A stretch of DNA of 53,842 nt from Mycobacterium simulans (GCF_900232995.1 NZ_OCVX01000005.1:575031-628872), one strand, 5' to 3'; numbered from the stretch's first letter, positions 16,531 through 25,497 are shown. Notes: generated by a model from the letters alone, not told the origin. Numbers and translations: made by a program.

Positions 16531-16550
16531 ATCTTACTCAGGAGTAAGAT
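16531..16550 (+). promoter_or_regulatory. Perfect inverted-repeat operator upstream of fadE24
   Basis: ATCTTACTCAGGAGTAAGAT is a 9-bp perfect inverted repeat (ATCTTACTC/GAGTAAGAT) with a 2-bp spacer, typical of a TetR-family dimer site. It lies 39 bp before the fadE24 ATG. TAAGAT at 16545-16550 could itself be the -10 hexamer, so binding would block RNA polymerase. The cognate regulator is not encoded in this window. Confidence 0.75.
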
Positions 16551-16589
16551 ACGGTTATTCGCATCGCCCCAACGACCGAGGCCGCTGAC

Positions 16590-17993
16590 ATGACCGACAC
16601 CACGTCTGCAAAACCCACTCGCTCACGCCCCCGCCGCCCCAAACGGCGTGGCCGCCAGACCGGAATCGGGATGCAGCCACACAAGCGCACCGGGACCGAC
16701 ATCGCAATTGCGCTCCTGACCCCGATCGTCGGCCAGGAGTTCTTGGACAAGTACAACCTGCGCGATCCGCTGAACCGGACGCTGCGCTACGGCGTGAAGA
16801 CGACGTTCTCCACCGCCGGCGCCGTCACCCGACAGTTCAAGCGGGTGCAATGCCTGCGCGGTGGACCGACCCGGCTGAAGTCCAGCGGCAAGGACTACTT
16901 CGACCTGACGCCCGACGACGACCAGAAGCTCATCGTCGAGACCGTCGATGAATTCTCCAAAGAGGTACTGCGACCGGCCGCGCACGACGCCGACGAAGCC
17001 GCGGCCTACCCGCCCGATCTGATTGCCAAAGCCGCCGAATTGGGCATCACTGCAATCAACATCCCTGAAGATTTCGACGGTATCGCCGAGCATCGCTCCA
17101 GCGTGACCAACGTGTTGGTCGCCGAGGCGTTGGCGTACGGCGATATGGGACTGGCGCTGCCGATCCTCGCACCCGGTGGCGTCGCCTCGGCGCTAACGCA
17201 TTGGGGCAGTGCGGATCAGCAGGCCACTTACCTCAAAGAGTTCGCCGGCGAGAATGTCCCGCAGGCCTGTGTGGCGATCGCCGAGCCTCAGCCGTTGTTC
17301 GACCCCACCCGGCTGAAGACCACCGCGGTGCGCACCCCATCCGGTTACCGGCTCGATGGGGTGAAGTCATTGGTTCCGGCGGCGGCCAACGCCGAGTTGT
17401 TCATCGTGGGCGCACAACTGAACGGCAAGCCCGCGCTATTCATCGTCGAGTCGTCGGCCAAAGGGTTGACCGTCAAGTCGGACCCGAGCATGGGAGTTCG
17501 CGCGGCAGCCCTCGGCCTGGTTGAACTGTCCGGTGTTGCGGTGCCGCAGTCCGCCCGGCTGGGCGAGGACGAAGCCACGGATGACGACTACTGCGAGGCG
17601 CTCGCGCTGGCTCGGCTGGGCTGGGCGGCGCTGGCGGTCGGTACCTCGCACGCCGTGCTCGATTACGTCGTCCCGTATGTGAAGGAACGCCAAGCTTTCG
17701 GTGAGCCCATCGCCCGCCGTCAAGCGGTTGCCTTCATGTGCGCCAACATCGCCATCGAGTTGGACGGGCTACGGCTGATCACCTGGCGCGGCGCGTCCCG
17801 CGCGGAGCAAGGCCTGCCGTTCGCCAGGGAAGCCGCTCTGGCCAAACGGCTCGGCTCCGACAAAGGCATGCAAATCGGCCTGGACGGCGTCCAGCTGCTG
17901 GGCGGCCACGGCTACACCAAAGAGCACCCGGTCGAGCGCTGGTACCGCGACCTGCGGGCCATCGGTGTCGCCGAGGGTGTTGTCGTTATCTGA
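16590..17993 (+). CDS. fadE24: Acyl-CoA dehydrogenase FadE24
   Basis: A 467-residue acyl-CoA dehydrogenase-fold protein. A basic N-terminal extension (about 1-40, with RSRPRRPKRRGR) is followed by an alpha-helical FAD domain (DDDQKLIVETVDEFSKEVLRP), a beta domain (ACVAIAEPQPLFDP) and a C-terminal helical domain with the FAD contact QLLGGHGYTKEHPVERWYRD. These enzymes introduce an alpha,beta double bond into acyl-CoA with electron transfer to ETF. FadE24 pairs with FadE23 immediately downstream (20-bp gap), and together they probably form a heteromer, as other paired mycobacterial FadEs do (inference). In M. tuberculosis this operon is isoniazid-responsive. Slightly longer at the N-terminus than the H37Rv protein. 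Confidence 0.93.
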   Translation: MTDTTSAKPTRSRPRRPKRRGRQTGIGMQPHKRTGTDIAIALLTPIVGQEFLDKYNLRDPLNRTLRYGVKTTFSTAGAVTRQFKRVQCLRGGPTRLKSSGKDYFDLTPDDDQKLIVETVDEFSKEVLRPAAHDADEAAAYPPDLIAKAAELGITAINIPEDFDGIAEHRSSVTNVLVAEALAYGDMGLALPILAPGGVASALTHWGSADQQATYLKEFAGENVPQACVAIAEPQPLFDPTRLKTTAVRTPSGYRLDGVKSLVPAAANAELFIVGAQLNGKPALFIVESSAKGLTVKSDPSMGVRAAALGLVELSGVAVPQSARLGEDEATDDDYCEALALARLGWAALAVGTSHAVLDYVVPYVKERQAFGEPIARRQAVAFMCANIAIELDGLRLITWRGASRAEQGLPFAREAALAKRLGSDKGMQIGLDGVQLLGGHGYTKEHPVERWYRDLRAIGVAEGVVVI

Positions 17994-18013
17994 TACGAGC
18001 TGAAAGTTTAGTC

Positions 18014-19219
18014 ATGGCAATCAATCTGGAGCTACCGCGCAAACTGCAAGCGGTGATGCACAAGACACATCAGGGCGTCGCGGAACTGGTGCGGCCGATC
18101 GCCCGCAAATACGACCTGAAAGAGCACGCCTATCCGGTCGAGCTCGACACCCTGATCAATCTGTTCGAGGGAGCCTCGGAATCATTCGCATTCGCCGGAG
18201 CCGACGCGCTTCGCGACGAGGAGGAAACCAGGGACGAAAACCACAACGGCGCCAACATGGCCGCACTTGTGCAGACGTTGGAGGCCAGCTGGGGCGATGT
18301 CGCGATGATGCTGTCCATCCCGTATCAGGGGCTGGGCAACGCGGCCATCTCCGCGGTCGCCACGGACGAGCAGCTGGAACGGTTGGGCAAGGTCTGGGCG
18401 GCAATGGCCATCACCGAGCCGGGATTCGGGTCGGACTCGGCAGCCGTCTCGACGACGGCCACCCTGGACGGCGACGAGTACGTGATCAACGGCGAGAAGA
18501 TCTTTGTCACCGCCGGCTCGCGCGCCACCCACATCGTGGTGTGGGCCACGCTGGATAAGTCGCTGGGCCGCCCGGCAATCAAATCGTTCGTTGTGCCGCG
18601 CGAGCATCCCGGTGTCACGGTGGAACGCCTCGAGCACAAGCTCGGCATCAAGGGTTCCGATACCGCCGTGATCCGGTTCGACAACGCCCGCATCCCCAAG
18701 GACAATCTGCTGGGCAACCCGGAGATCGAAGTCGGTAAGGGTTTTGCGGGGGTGATGGAAACCTTCGACAACACCCGGCCGATCGTCGCCGCAATGGCCG
18801 TTGGAATCGGCCGCGCCGCATTGGAGGAAATCCGCAAGATCCTCACCAATGCCGGGGTGGAGATCGACTACGACAAGCCCGCAAACGTCCAAACCGCGGC
18901 TGCGGCAGAGTTTTTGCGGATGGAGGCCGACTGGGAGGCCAGCTACTTGTTGTCGCTGCGCGCGGCCTGGCAGGCCGACAACAACATCCCCAACTCCAAA
19001 GAGGCTTCGATGAGCAAGGCCAAGGCTGGCCGGATGGCCAGCGACGTCACCCTCAAGTCTGTCGAATTGGCAGGCACCACAGGCTATTCCGAGCAAACGC
19101 TGTTAGAGAAGTGGGCTCGCGACTCCAAGATCCTGGATATCTTTGAGGGGACGCAGCAGATCCAGCAGCTGGTGGTCGCCCGCCGACTGTTGGGCCTGTC
19201 GTCGTCCGAACTGAAGTAG
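18014..19219 (+). CDS. fadE23: Acyl-CoA dehydrogenase FadE23
   Basis: A 401-residue acyl-CoA dehydrogenase. FAD/substrate strand motifs are AITEPGFGSDSAAVST and GEKIFVTAGSRATHIVVWA. The C-terminal IFEGTQQIQQL carries the catalytic-base Glu position of the family, and SKAKAGRMASDVTLKSVELAG is the domain 3 helix. Starts at ATG 18014, 20 bp after fadE24, so the two are one operon under the operator at 16531-16550. In H37Rv fadB4 follows directly; here about 17 kb of accessory DNA separates them. The substrate is not known. Confidence 0.95.
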   Translation: MAINLELPRKLQAVMHKTHQGVAELVRPIARKYDLKEHAYPVELDTLINLFEGASESFAFAGADALRDEEETRDENHNGANMAALVQTLEASWGDVAMMLSIPYQGLGNAAISAVATDEQLERLGKVWAAMAITEPGFGSDSAAVSTTATLDGDEYVINGEKIFVTAGSRATHIVVWATLDKSLGRPAIKSFVVPREHPGVTVERLEHKLGIKGSDTAVIRFDNARIPKDNLLGNPEIEVGKGFAGVMETFDNTRPIVAAMAVGIGRAALEEIRKILTNAGVEIDYDKPANVQTAAAAEFLRMEADWEASYLLSLRAAWQADNNIPNSKEASMSKAKAGRMASDVTLKSVELAGTTGYSEQTLLEKWARDSKILDIFEGTQQIQQLVVARRLLGLSSSELK

Positions 19220-19890
19220 TCGCGTTTGTACCAGTCGACCTCGTCCGACTACGCCGTCGTGAAGTTTCCTATCCCTGCCAATAGAGAACAGCCGCAAGGC
19301 GTCCGCCCGGCCTGAACCAGGCAGACACGTCGAATCAGTCATCTGTCTTTGTTGGTCAATCCGTTTCTTAGCACCCACGAAAGCCGTCGTCATCGGCTCC
19401 GTCGACTGACACCCAGAGCGACACGTAGCGACTTCCGCGACAAGATGCGTGGTTACCCCATGGGCCAGCGCCAGTCCAGCCATCTACAAGCTGATGGTCT
19501 CTAGCGCCGGCTACACACTCGAACGCTTCGAGGCCCTGGCTCACGGTGACCCGCCAAACCATGCTTCTTTGACCCGGTCGCGGCCGCGACGCATCCCTCG
19601 TGCAGAAGCGCCATGGTATGGAAGCTTCTTAATAAACGATTGCATCGACCGCAAATATTGCACACGGCACTAACGAAGTGGATCCAGCCAGCGTCTCGAG
19701 CACGGGTGCACGCAGCGCGACGCGGCTCGGCAACCGGCGATGTCGCGACCCCTGACGGGAACCGCCAACGCTTCTACTTGATGCAAGATTTTATTCAAAA
19801 CCTTCTACTAGACGCCCCACTACATCCGGCGCACCTGCTGGGAGCACCAGCTAAACGGCCTGTTGTTCAGGTGTGGTGGGAGGAAAGACG
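19220..19890. other. Gene-poor, lower-GC stretch between fadE23 and the PE_PGRS gene
   Basis: About 670 bp with no convincing coding region. Several short open frames exist but none shows a recognisable motif or good ribosome-binding site. Base composition is visibly less GC-rich than the flanks (for example, the AT-rich runs around 19625-19665 and 19785-19805). It marks the left edge of the segment absent between fadE23 and fadB4 in H37Rv and probably holds the PE_PGRS promoter. Confidence 0.6.
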
Positions 19891-20901
19891 ATGTCGTTTG
19901 TCAATGTGGCACCGGACTTTGTAACGGCCGCGGCTTCGGATCTGGCTGGCATTGGCTCTGCGATCAGCGACGCCAACTTTGCGGCCGCACGCTCGACAAC
20001 TGCGATTGCCGCCGCGGGTGCTGATGAGGTATCGGCCGCGATCGCGGCATCGATCGCCACCCACGCGCAGCAATATCAATCCCTGAGCACGCAAGCGGCG
20101 ACCTTCTATGACCGGTTTGTGCAGGCGTTGGCTACTGCCGGAGGCTCCTATGTGGCTGCAGAAGCCGTTAACGCTTCCCCGTTACAGACCTTGGAGCGCG
20201 ACGTGCTGGCCGTGATCAATGGGCCCACCGAGGCGCTGTTCGGGCGCCCGCTCATCGGCAACGGCGCCAACGGGACGGCACCAGGACAGGCCGGCGGAGC
20301 TGGTGGGCTGCTGTATGGCAACGGCGGTAACGGGGCGGCCGGCGCCAATGCCGGGATGGCCGGTGGCGCCGGAGGTGCTGCAGGGCTAGTGGGCAGCGGC
20401 GGGGCCGGCGGAGTTGGTGGCGCCGGCGCGGCCGGCGGTTCTGGCGGCGACGGTGGCTGGTTGTGGGGCAATGGCGGCGCCGGTGGGACCGGCGGGATTG
20501 CCGGTGGGCTCGGCGGTAATGGCGGTAATGCGTGGTTGCCGATATGGGGCGAGACCCCCCCCGTCGCCCCCCCCCCGGTCCCCCCGCCCGTAGCCCCGCC
20601 CCCGGTCGTGCCCCCCCCGGTAACCCCCCCCCCGGTGGTGGCACCGCCGCTGGTGCCGCCACCGGTCGTGCCACCACCGGTCGTGCCACCACCGGTCGTG
20701 CCACCACCGCTAGTGCCACCACCGGTCGTGCCACCACCGCTGGTGCCACCGCCGGTGGTGCCGCCACCGCTGACTGGTTCTCCGTTGACCACCAAATTCG
20801 TCGGTGCCGAGTACGCACCGGTCTGCGAGGCCTGGAAGCCGACGGTAACCGAACCGCCCGGTGCAATCGTCTGCGTCCACGACTCAGGGGTCACGACGTA
20901 G
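19891..20901 (+). CDS. PE_PGRS protein, truncated and read through into an antisense PE-CBM2 linker
   Basis: A 336-residue frame. Residues 1-95 are a canonical PE domain (MSFVNVAPDFVTAAASDLAG, ending in EAVNASPLQTLE) with the GRPLIGNGANG linker, then a short PGRS region of GGAGG/GNGG repeats (about 125-215). At about residue 217 (AWLPIWGE) the glycine repeats stop abruptly and a PPVVPPP repeat takes over; this is the complement of the Gly-Thr linker of the PE-CBM2 gene on the other strand. PE domains direct export by ESX type VII secretion. The genuine PGRS coding part probably ends near 20550, so this looks like a PE_PGRS truncated by recombination. An AGGAAAG ribosome-binding site precedes the ATG. 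Confidence 0.7.
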   Translation: MSFVNVAPDFVTAAASDLAGIGSAISDANFAAARSTTAIAAAGADEVSAAIAASIATHAQQYQSLSTQAATFYDRFVQALATAGGSYVAAEAVNASPLQTLERDVLAVINGPTEALFGRPLIGNGANGTAPGQAGGAGGLLYGNGGNGAAGANAGMAGGAGGAAGLVGSGGAGGVGGAGAAGGSGGDGGWLWGNGGAGGTGGIAGGLGGNGGNAWLPIWGETPPVAPPPVPPPVAPPPVVPPPVTPPPVVAPPLVPPPVVPPPVVPPPVVPPPLVPPPVVPPPLVPPPVVPPPLTGSPLTTKFVGAEYAPVCEAWKPTVTEPPGAIVCVHDSGVTT

Positions 20902-21593
20902 TGCGTACCGGACTGGGCAACCTGCCCGCTCCACAGACTCGTGATGGATTCATTTGCGGGAAGATCGAATTCGAGCTGCCAGTTGGTCAGCGGAGTCGTA
21001 CCCGAATTTTTGATCGTGTAACTGGCCACAAAGCCGCTATCCCAGTGCGACCCCACCGCGTACGTCACCCCTACCCCGGTGGCCCCGCCTGTGGTGGCGC
21101 CGCCGGTCACAGCACTGGTGGTTACGGTGCTGCCGCCAGTGGTGCCGCCGCTGGTGGTAGCCGTGCCACTGGCGGCGGCACTGGCGGTTACGCCGCCGTC
21201 ACTGCTGCCGCCGGTGGTGCCGACACCGCTGGTTGCGGCGCTGCTGCCGCCGCCGGTGGGCATAGTCGTATCGCTGAGCGCCTCCTGCGTGACGCCCTGT
21301 AACGGCGACGCGTTGGTCGCCTCCGCTGTCGCATACGACTGCGAATTCCCGGTCAAGGTCTGAACAATCCGGGCCTGAAACGCCGCAACTTGGGCGTTCA
21401 CGGATTGATATTCCTGACCAAACCTCCCGAACAACGCCGCGATTGACGCCGACACCTCATCGGCGGCGGCCGGCATCAACCCGGTAGTCGATGCCACCGT
21501 CGCCGCACTGACAGCGCGCAGCGCTCTGCCAATGCCCTCCAAATCTGCCGCCGCCGAAGCTAATACCTCCGGCACTGCCACCACATACGCCAT
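20148..21593 (-). CDS. PE protein fused to a family 2 carbohydrate-binding module (PE-CBM2)
   Basis: A 481-residue frame starting with MAYVVAVPEVLASAAADLEG. A PE domain (1-95) is followed by a Ser/Thr/Gly linker, then a CBM2-like beta-sandwich (about 173-277) with spaced aromatic residues: VGSHWDSGFVASYTIKN, NWQLEFDLP, SLWSGQ and SWTQTIAPGGSV. A GGGTTGGGTSGGG repeat linker comes next, where a secreted cellulase-type catalytic domain would be expected. Instead the frame runs into the complement of the PE_PGRS gene (Pro-rich PPLPPSPPAIPPVPPAPP) and stops inside its PE domain. The real protein therefore probably lacks its C-terminal domain. CBM2 modules bind cellulose/chitin surfaces; PE suggests ESX-5 export. 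A GGAG ribosome-binding site lies 8 nt before the ATG. Confidence 0.7.
   Translation of the reverse strand: MAYVVAVPEVLASAAADLEGIGRALRAVSAATVASTTGLMPAAADEVSASIAALFGRFGQEYQSVNAQVAAFQARIVQTLTGNSQSYATAEATNASPLQGVTQEALSDTTMPTGGGSSAATSGVGTTGGSSDGGVTASAAASGTATTSGGTTGGSTVTTSAVTGGATTGGATGVGVTYAVGSHWDSGFVASYTIKNSGTTPLTNWQLEFDLPANESITSLWSGQVAQSGTHYVVTPESWTQTIAPGGSVTVGFQASQTGAYSAPTNLVVNGEPVSGGGTTGGGTSGGGTTGGGTSGGGTTGGGTTGGGTTGGGTSGGATTGGGVTGGGTTGGGATGGGTGGGATGGVSPHIGNHALPPLPPSPPAIPPVPPAPPLPHNQPPSPPEPPAAPAPPTPPAPPLPTSPAAPPAPPAIPALAPAAPLPPLPYSSPPAPPACPGAVPLAPLPMSGRPNSASVGPLITASTSRSKVCNGEALTASAAT
20555..20770. repeat. Poly-C tracts and CCACCACCGGTCGTG-type repeat at the PE/PE junction
   Basis: C-runs of 8, 10, 6, 8 and 10 bases (20555-20562, 20567-20576, 20580-20585, 20611-20618, 20624-20633) are followed by about nine imperfect 15-bp units of the form GTGCCACCACCGGTC. 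On the minus strand they encode the Gly-Gly-Gly-Thr-Thr linker of PE-CBM2. The G-runs on that strand could form quadruplexes and are prone to slippage or assembly error. Confidence 0.85.
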
Positions 21594-21784
21594 AGCCGTC
21601 TCCTAATCAACATTCACGACCATCGGCGGCAGGTGGAGTATCGCAACCATAGGCCGACAGTCGGATCATGTCTAGGCCCTGTGGTGTACGAACTGCGGTG
21701 TGATTCTTCGATTTATTGCTTAACACGGCTTACTATCGCGGTCGACGTGCACAAGGCGGTCGTCCGAGCCCGCATAGCGGGAAA

Positions 21785-22627
21785 TTAGAGCGCCGTTCGA
21801 AAACTGTGCACGCAGTAGCCATCTCGCACACTCTTGAGAATGGTCCTGAACAACAGTCCAGGCACCCAGAGCACGCCGAAGTCGCGTGCGCGGCCCACGA
21901 TCGAGATCGGATCGTCGTTGTGCTGATAGCCGTTGCCAAGAAACAAGTATTCAGGCTGAGGCTCAAGCAATTTGAATTCACTGCCGAGGGCGGTGATGGC
22001 TTCGTAAGCCTTGCCCATGTGCTTTTCAAAGAACGTTTTGTTCATCAGGTCGCAGATCAGGGTGTGCATCGGCAGCGCTTCGCGCAGCGCTTGCAGCAAA
22101 TCGATTACTTGCACGCGATTTAGATACATGAACACCCCTTCCATCACGATCAAGGTGTTCGCGCCAGGATCGCAGGCACGCAACGCGGTTAGCAGTTCGT
22201 CGTTGTCGAACTCCACAGCGATGCGCTGCAAGGGGTTGGGGCAGTCCTGTTCCGGTAGCCGAGCATTCTTGTGCTCGATGATGGCTGGTTCATCGATCTC
22301 AAACCAGCGGCCGCCGGCGATCCGAAATGCGCGGCTGTCGAAGCCGGCACCGATGTTGACGACCTGCAGATCCGGATCTGCTTTCAGATGCGCAGCGATC
22401 TCATCCTGGAAGATCCGCGACCGCACCACGGTGCTGACATTTTGTCGGGACGAACCGTGAAACATCGCAAAGATCGCCCGACCTTCGTCAGTCAAGAGAT
22501 CGTCGGCGTAGATGTCGGCGCATATCGATCGCGCCGACCGCGCGTCTGCGGCGCGCATGCCACAGCAATAGAAGGCGGTCTTAGAGATCGGCGTCAAGCC
22601 TGGTTCTGTTGCGGTTTCAATGCTCAC
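21785..22627 (-). CDS. Class I SAM-dependent methyltransferase (LCMT/TcmP-like family)
   Basis: A 280-residue methyltransferase. The family N-terminus PISKTAFYCCGMRAADARS precedes the SAM-binding motif I VVNIGAGFDSRAFR (about 89-102), the acidic motif II WFEIDEP and VMEGVFMYL. This family (leucine carboxyl methyltransferase/TIGR00027-like, common in mycobacteria) O-methylates carboxyl or hydroxyl groups, including on polyketides (TcmP). It starts with GTG at 22627, overlapping the MmpL stop by 4 nt (GTGA), so it is the last gene of the PKS operon. It is a likely tailoring enzyme for the exported product; the methylated position is unknown. Confidence 0.85.
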   Translation of the reverse strand: MSIETATEPGLTPISKTAFYCCGMRAADARSARSICADIYADDLLTDEGRAIFAMFHGSSRQNVSTVVRSRIFQDEIAAHLKADPDLQVVNIGAGFDSRAFRIAGGRWFEIDEPAIIEHKNARLPEQDCPNPLQRIAVEFDNDELLTALRACDPGANTLIVMEGVFMYLNRVQVIDLLQALREALPMHTLICDLMNKTFFEKHMGKAYEAITALGSEFKLLEPQPEYLFLGNGYQHNDDPISIVGRARDFGVLWVPGLLFRTILKSVRDGYCVHSFRTAL

Positions 22628-25488
22628 CTGGTTGCACCTTTCACGAGCCCGGAGATTGCCGAAGCCATGGAAATGTCAGGAATTTCGACAGATCCTGGGA
22701 CGAAGGGTCGCGGCCACCAAAGCCAACGACCAAGCAAAGCAATCAGCGACGGCAGGATGAAGCTGCGAACAACCAGGGTGTCCAACACCAGCCCGACGCC
22801 GATCGTGGTGCCGATTTGCGCGACGCTCAGTACGCTGCTCGACGCGAGCGCGAACATCGTCATCCCGAACACAAGTCCGGCGGTTGTCACCACACCACCC
22901 GTGGCGGCGAAGGCTCGAACGATACTGATACGTGGCCCTGCGCAACGTTCTTCCCGGATGCGTAACGCCAGGAGCAGGTTGTAGTCGGAGCCAACAGCGA
23001 CCAGCGCACCGAACGCGATCGGCGGTACCGCCCAATGCAATTCATGACCAAGCAGCTGTTGCCAGATCAACGCGCTGGCGCCGAGCGCCGCGGCATAGGA
23101 AATCACGACGGTGCCGACCACCACGAAGCCGGCGACCGGGCTCTTTAGTAGCAGCGCAACGATCGCGAAGACAACGATCAGTACTGCGGCCGCAAGCAAT
23201 GTGAAGTCCCCGCGCTCCAGACCCTGCAGGTCGTGCGTGGCAGGCCCGACGCCCGCCAGTTCGACAGCGGTCGGCTTCAAGGTGCCCTCCTTGGTCGACT
23301 CCCGGATTGCGGACTTGATCTCGCGAACACGTTGGGCGCCATCACTTCCCCACTCGTGCCCGTCGCCGAAGACCAGTAGAACCGTGGCACGCCCGTTTGG
23401 GGAGATGAATTCGTCTAGCACTTCGCGCATGAGCGGGTCCGTCATGGCTTTGCTGGAGACGTAGTAGCCGGTACCGGGGCTGCCCTGGAAAGCGTCGGCC
23501 AGGTCGTGCAGGTACCCGGACAGTTGTCGTATCGGCGAGCTGACGCCGTCGACGAGTTGCTTCAAGCTTGCCGTCGCCGTTCGGGCCCGCTGCAATTCAA
23601 CGGCCACACCGTTCAATACGTTTGGTAGCTCAGCCAACCCGGCTTCGGAGGTAGCAGACCCGGTGGCGAGCTGTCCTGCGCTGTTGGTCAGCTGCGTGGA
23701 GCTCTCGACGACGGTGTCCGCCCACTGCACCATTCCTTGGACATCCGCACATAACGGGTTCATCGAGCAGTTCGGTATTTGGGTGGTGAAACTTCGCAAG
23801 GGAGCCAAGTTCTGGGAGACATCGTCGATGGTGCCCGCGAGCCTGGTCATCGCGTCGTGCATCCGCGCGGCGGCCGACGTCACCTCGCCAAGTCCGGCGG
23901 CACCGCGGTGCAGTCCGCTCCGAAACCCATCCAGCGCCGTTGCCATTTGACCGAGTGAGGCGTCCAGGTCATTGAACGTCGCCTGCCGCGACGTGAGCTG
24001 TTGGAGGGCATCGTCCAGCCGATCGCCAATGGTTCCCGCTTGAGCGGTCAGGGTAGCTTCCTGCGGAACTGTCCCGTCGGGACGACTCGCTGACTGCACC
24101 CTGCGTACGCCCGGAATTGCCATAATCGCGCTGGTGATTCGTTCGACAGCAACCAGGCCCGCGGGGTTGCGGATGTCGTGATCCATTGCGATGGTGACGA
24201 CGTCGGGCAGCAGTTGATTGGGGGCGAAGTGACGATCGACCGCCTGGTACCCGCGGTTGGATTCAGCGTCGGCCGGGGTTGACGCGGTTTCGTCCCAACC
24301 AATATGTAGCCCGCACAGCGGAATCGCCAGCGCAAGTATCAATGCGCCGCTGGTTACCAGTATCGGCCCCGGCCACCGCGCCACCGCCACCCCGATGCGT
24401 CGCCATCGGCGCGCTATTGCAGGACGTTGCGGCTTGAGCAGACCCCGGCGTTCCGCTACCGCGATCAGCGCTGGTGTCAACGTCAGCGCCGCCAGCATCG
24501 CGGTGACAACACCTACGGCACAAGCGATTCCGTTGGTGCGAAAAATGCTGATGCGCGCAAAAGCCAGGCACCCGAATGCTGTGGCCACGGTCAGCGCCGA
24601 TCCCACAATTACTGGCGCCACGCCCCGGTGGGCGTCTTCCAGCGCCTCCGCCGGGGCAACATGCTGCCGTCGCCGTTCGTGGTAACGCCCGAGCAGGAAG
24701 ATCCCGAAGTCGGTCCCGGCGCCGAGAACCACCCCGGCACCCAGTGCAATCGACAACGGTGAGACCTCAATGAGGTTGTGGTCGCCGAGGATGGCAAGGA
24801 TCGGCCGGGCCACCGCTAACGCCAAGCCGACCGACGCCAGCGGCACCATCGCGGTGATAAGGGATCGATAGACGATCAGTAAGAGAACTAGGAGCGCCAC
24901 CGCCGTTGCCGTCGAGATGGTAACCGTCTGCCTGTCGATAGCCCCAAACTCGTCCATGATGGTTGCGCCTGGACCGGTGACATAGACGTGCAGTCCGTCC
25001 GGTGGATGCAGCCGTGCCACGATGTCGCGCATGGCGGTTATCGACTGTCTGGCTTGCGATGTTCCAATCATTCCCGATGGACGTGCCACTGCTATCGCCA
25101 CGTTATGGTCATTGCTCACCGCAGACTCTGAAGCCGCCGGGGTGCCCCACCAGTCCATGACATCGCTAACATCGCGCGAATCGCTGCGCAACGCCGCGAT
25201 CAGCTGATCGTAGAATTTGCGGTCACGATCATTGAGGGGCGCGCCGCGTTGCAGGACCACGTATCCGATGTTGTCGGTGCCCTTTTGAGAGAGTGCCGCT
25301 GCCGATCGTTGCACTGCAAGCGAACTCGCAGCATCGGCAGGCAGCAGTGGCCGCTCGTGGGCGGCGACCACGCGTTCCAGTTGCGGGACAAAGGTGTTCG
25401 CCACCCCGGCAACCAGAACCCAGGCGACGATGACCCATAGGGCGTAGCGATGGCTATATCGTGCGAGCGCGGTGAAGGCATTGGCCAT
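22624..25488 (-). CDS. MmpL-family RND lipid transporter
   Basis: A 954-residue RND permease with the MmpL layout. TM1 (about 15-33), a first porter domain, then TM2-6 with GAGTDFGIFLLGRYHERRR. A second porter loop follows that is partly coiled-coil (about 490-650, containing the Cys pair CSMNPLC). TM8-12 carry AVGSDYNLLLALRIREE. The two Asp-Tyr/Phe pairs in the TM4/TM10 positions are the proton-relay signatures of MmpL3-type transporters. MmpL proteins move lipids (TDM, PDIM, sulfolipid precursors, LOS) across the inner membrane and are typically paired with the PKS that makes the cargo. No MmpS gene is adjacent. It lies 9 bp after the oxoamine synthase and overlaps the methyltransferase. 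Confidence 0.92.
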   Translation of the reverse strand: MANAFTALARYSHRYALWVIVAWVLVAGVANTFVPQLERVVAAHERPLLPADAASSLAVQRSAAALSQKGTDNIGYVVLQRGAPLNDRDRKFYDQLIAALRSDSRDVSDVMDWWGTPAASESAVSNDHNVAIAVARPSGMIGTSQARQSITAMRDIVARLHPPDGLHVYVTGPGATIMDEFGAIDRQTVTISTATAVALLVLLLIVYRSLITAMVPLASVGLALAVARPILAILGDHNLIEVSPLSIALGAGVVLGAGTDFGIFLLGRYHERRRQHVAPAEALEDAHRGVAPVIVGSALTVATAFGCLAFARISIFRTNGIACAVGVVTAMLAALTLTPALIAVAERRGLLKPQRPAIARRWRRIGVAVARWPGPILVTSGALILALAIPLCGLHIGWDETASTPADAESNRGYQAVDRHFAPNQLLPDVVTIAMDHDIRNPAGLVAVERITSAIMAIPGVRRVQSASRPDGTVPQEATLTAQAGTIGDRLDDALQQLTSRQATFNDLDASLGQMATALDGFRSGLHRGAAGLGEVTSAAARMHDAMTRLAGTIDDVSQNLAPLRSFTTQIPNCSMNPLCADVQGMVQWADTVVESSTQLTNSAGQLATGSATSEAGLAELPNVLNGVAVELQRARTATASLKQLVDGVSSPIRQLSGYLHDLADAFQGSPGTGYYVSSKAMTDPLMREVLDEFISPNGRATVLLVFGDGHEWGSDGAQRVREIKSAIRESTKEGTLKPTAVELAGVGPATHDLQGLERGDFTLLAAAVLIVVFAIVALLLKSPVAGFVVVGTVVISYAAALGASALIWQQLLGHELHWAVPPIAFGALVAVGSDYNLLLALRIREERCAGPRISIVRAFAATGGVVTTAGLVFGMTMFALASSSVLSVAQIGTTIGVGLVLDTLVVRSFILPSLIALLGRWLWWPRPFVPGSVEIPDISMASAISGLVKGATR

Positions 25489-25497
25489 GCTCGCGGC

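Noticed and set aside
19449..19673. A 74-residue plus-strand frame between fadE23 and PE_PGRS
   Set aside because: No family resemblance or ribosome-binding site; the region looks like degraded intergenic DNA.
20640..20770. Regular 15-bp repeats that resemble a CRISPR array
   Set aside because: Units are contiguous and encode Gly-Gly-Gly-Thr-Thr codons of a linker; there are no unique spacers and no cas genes.
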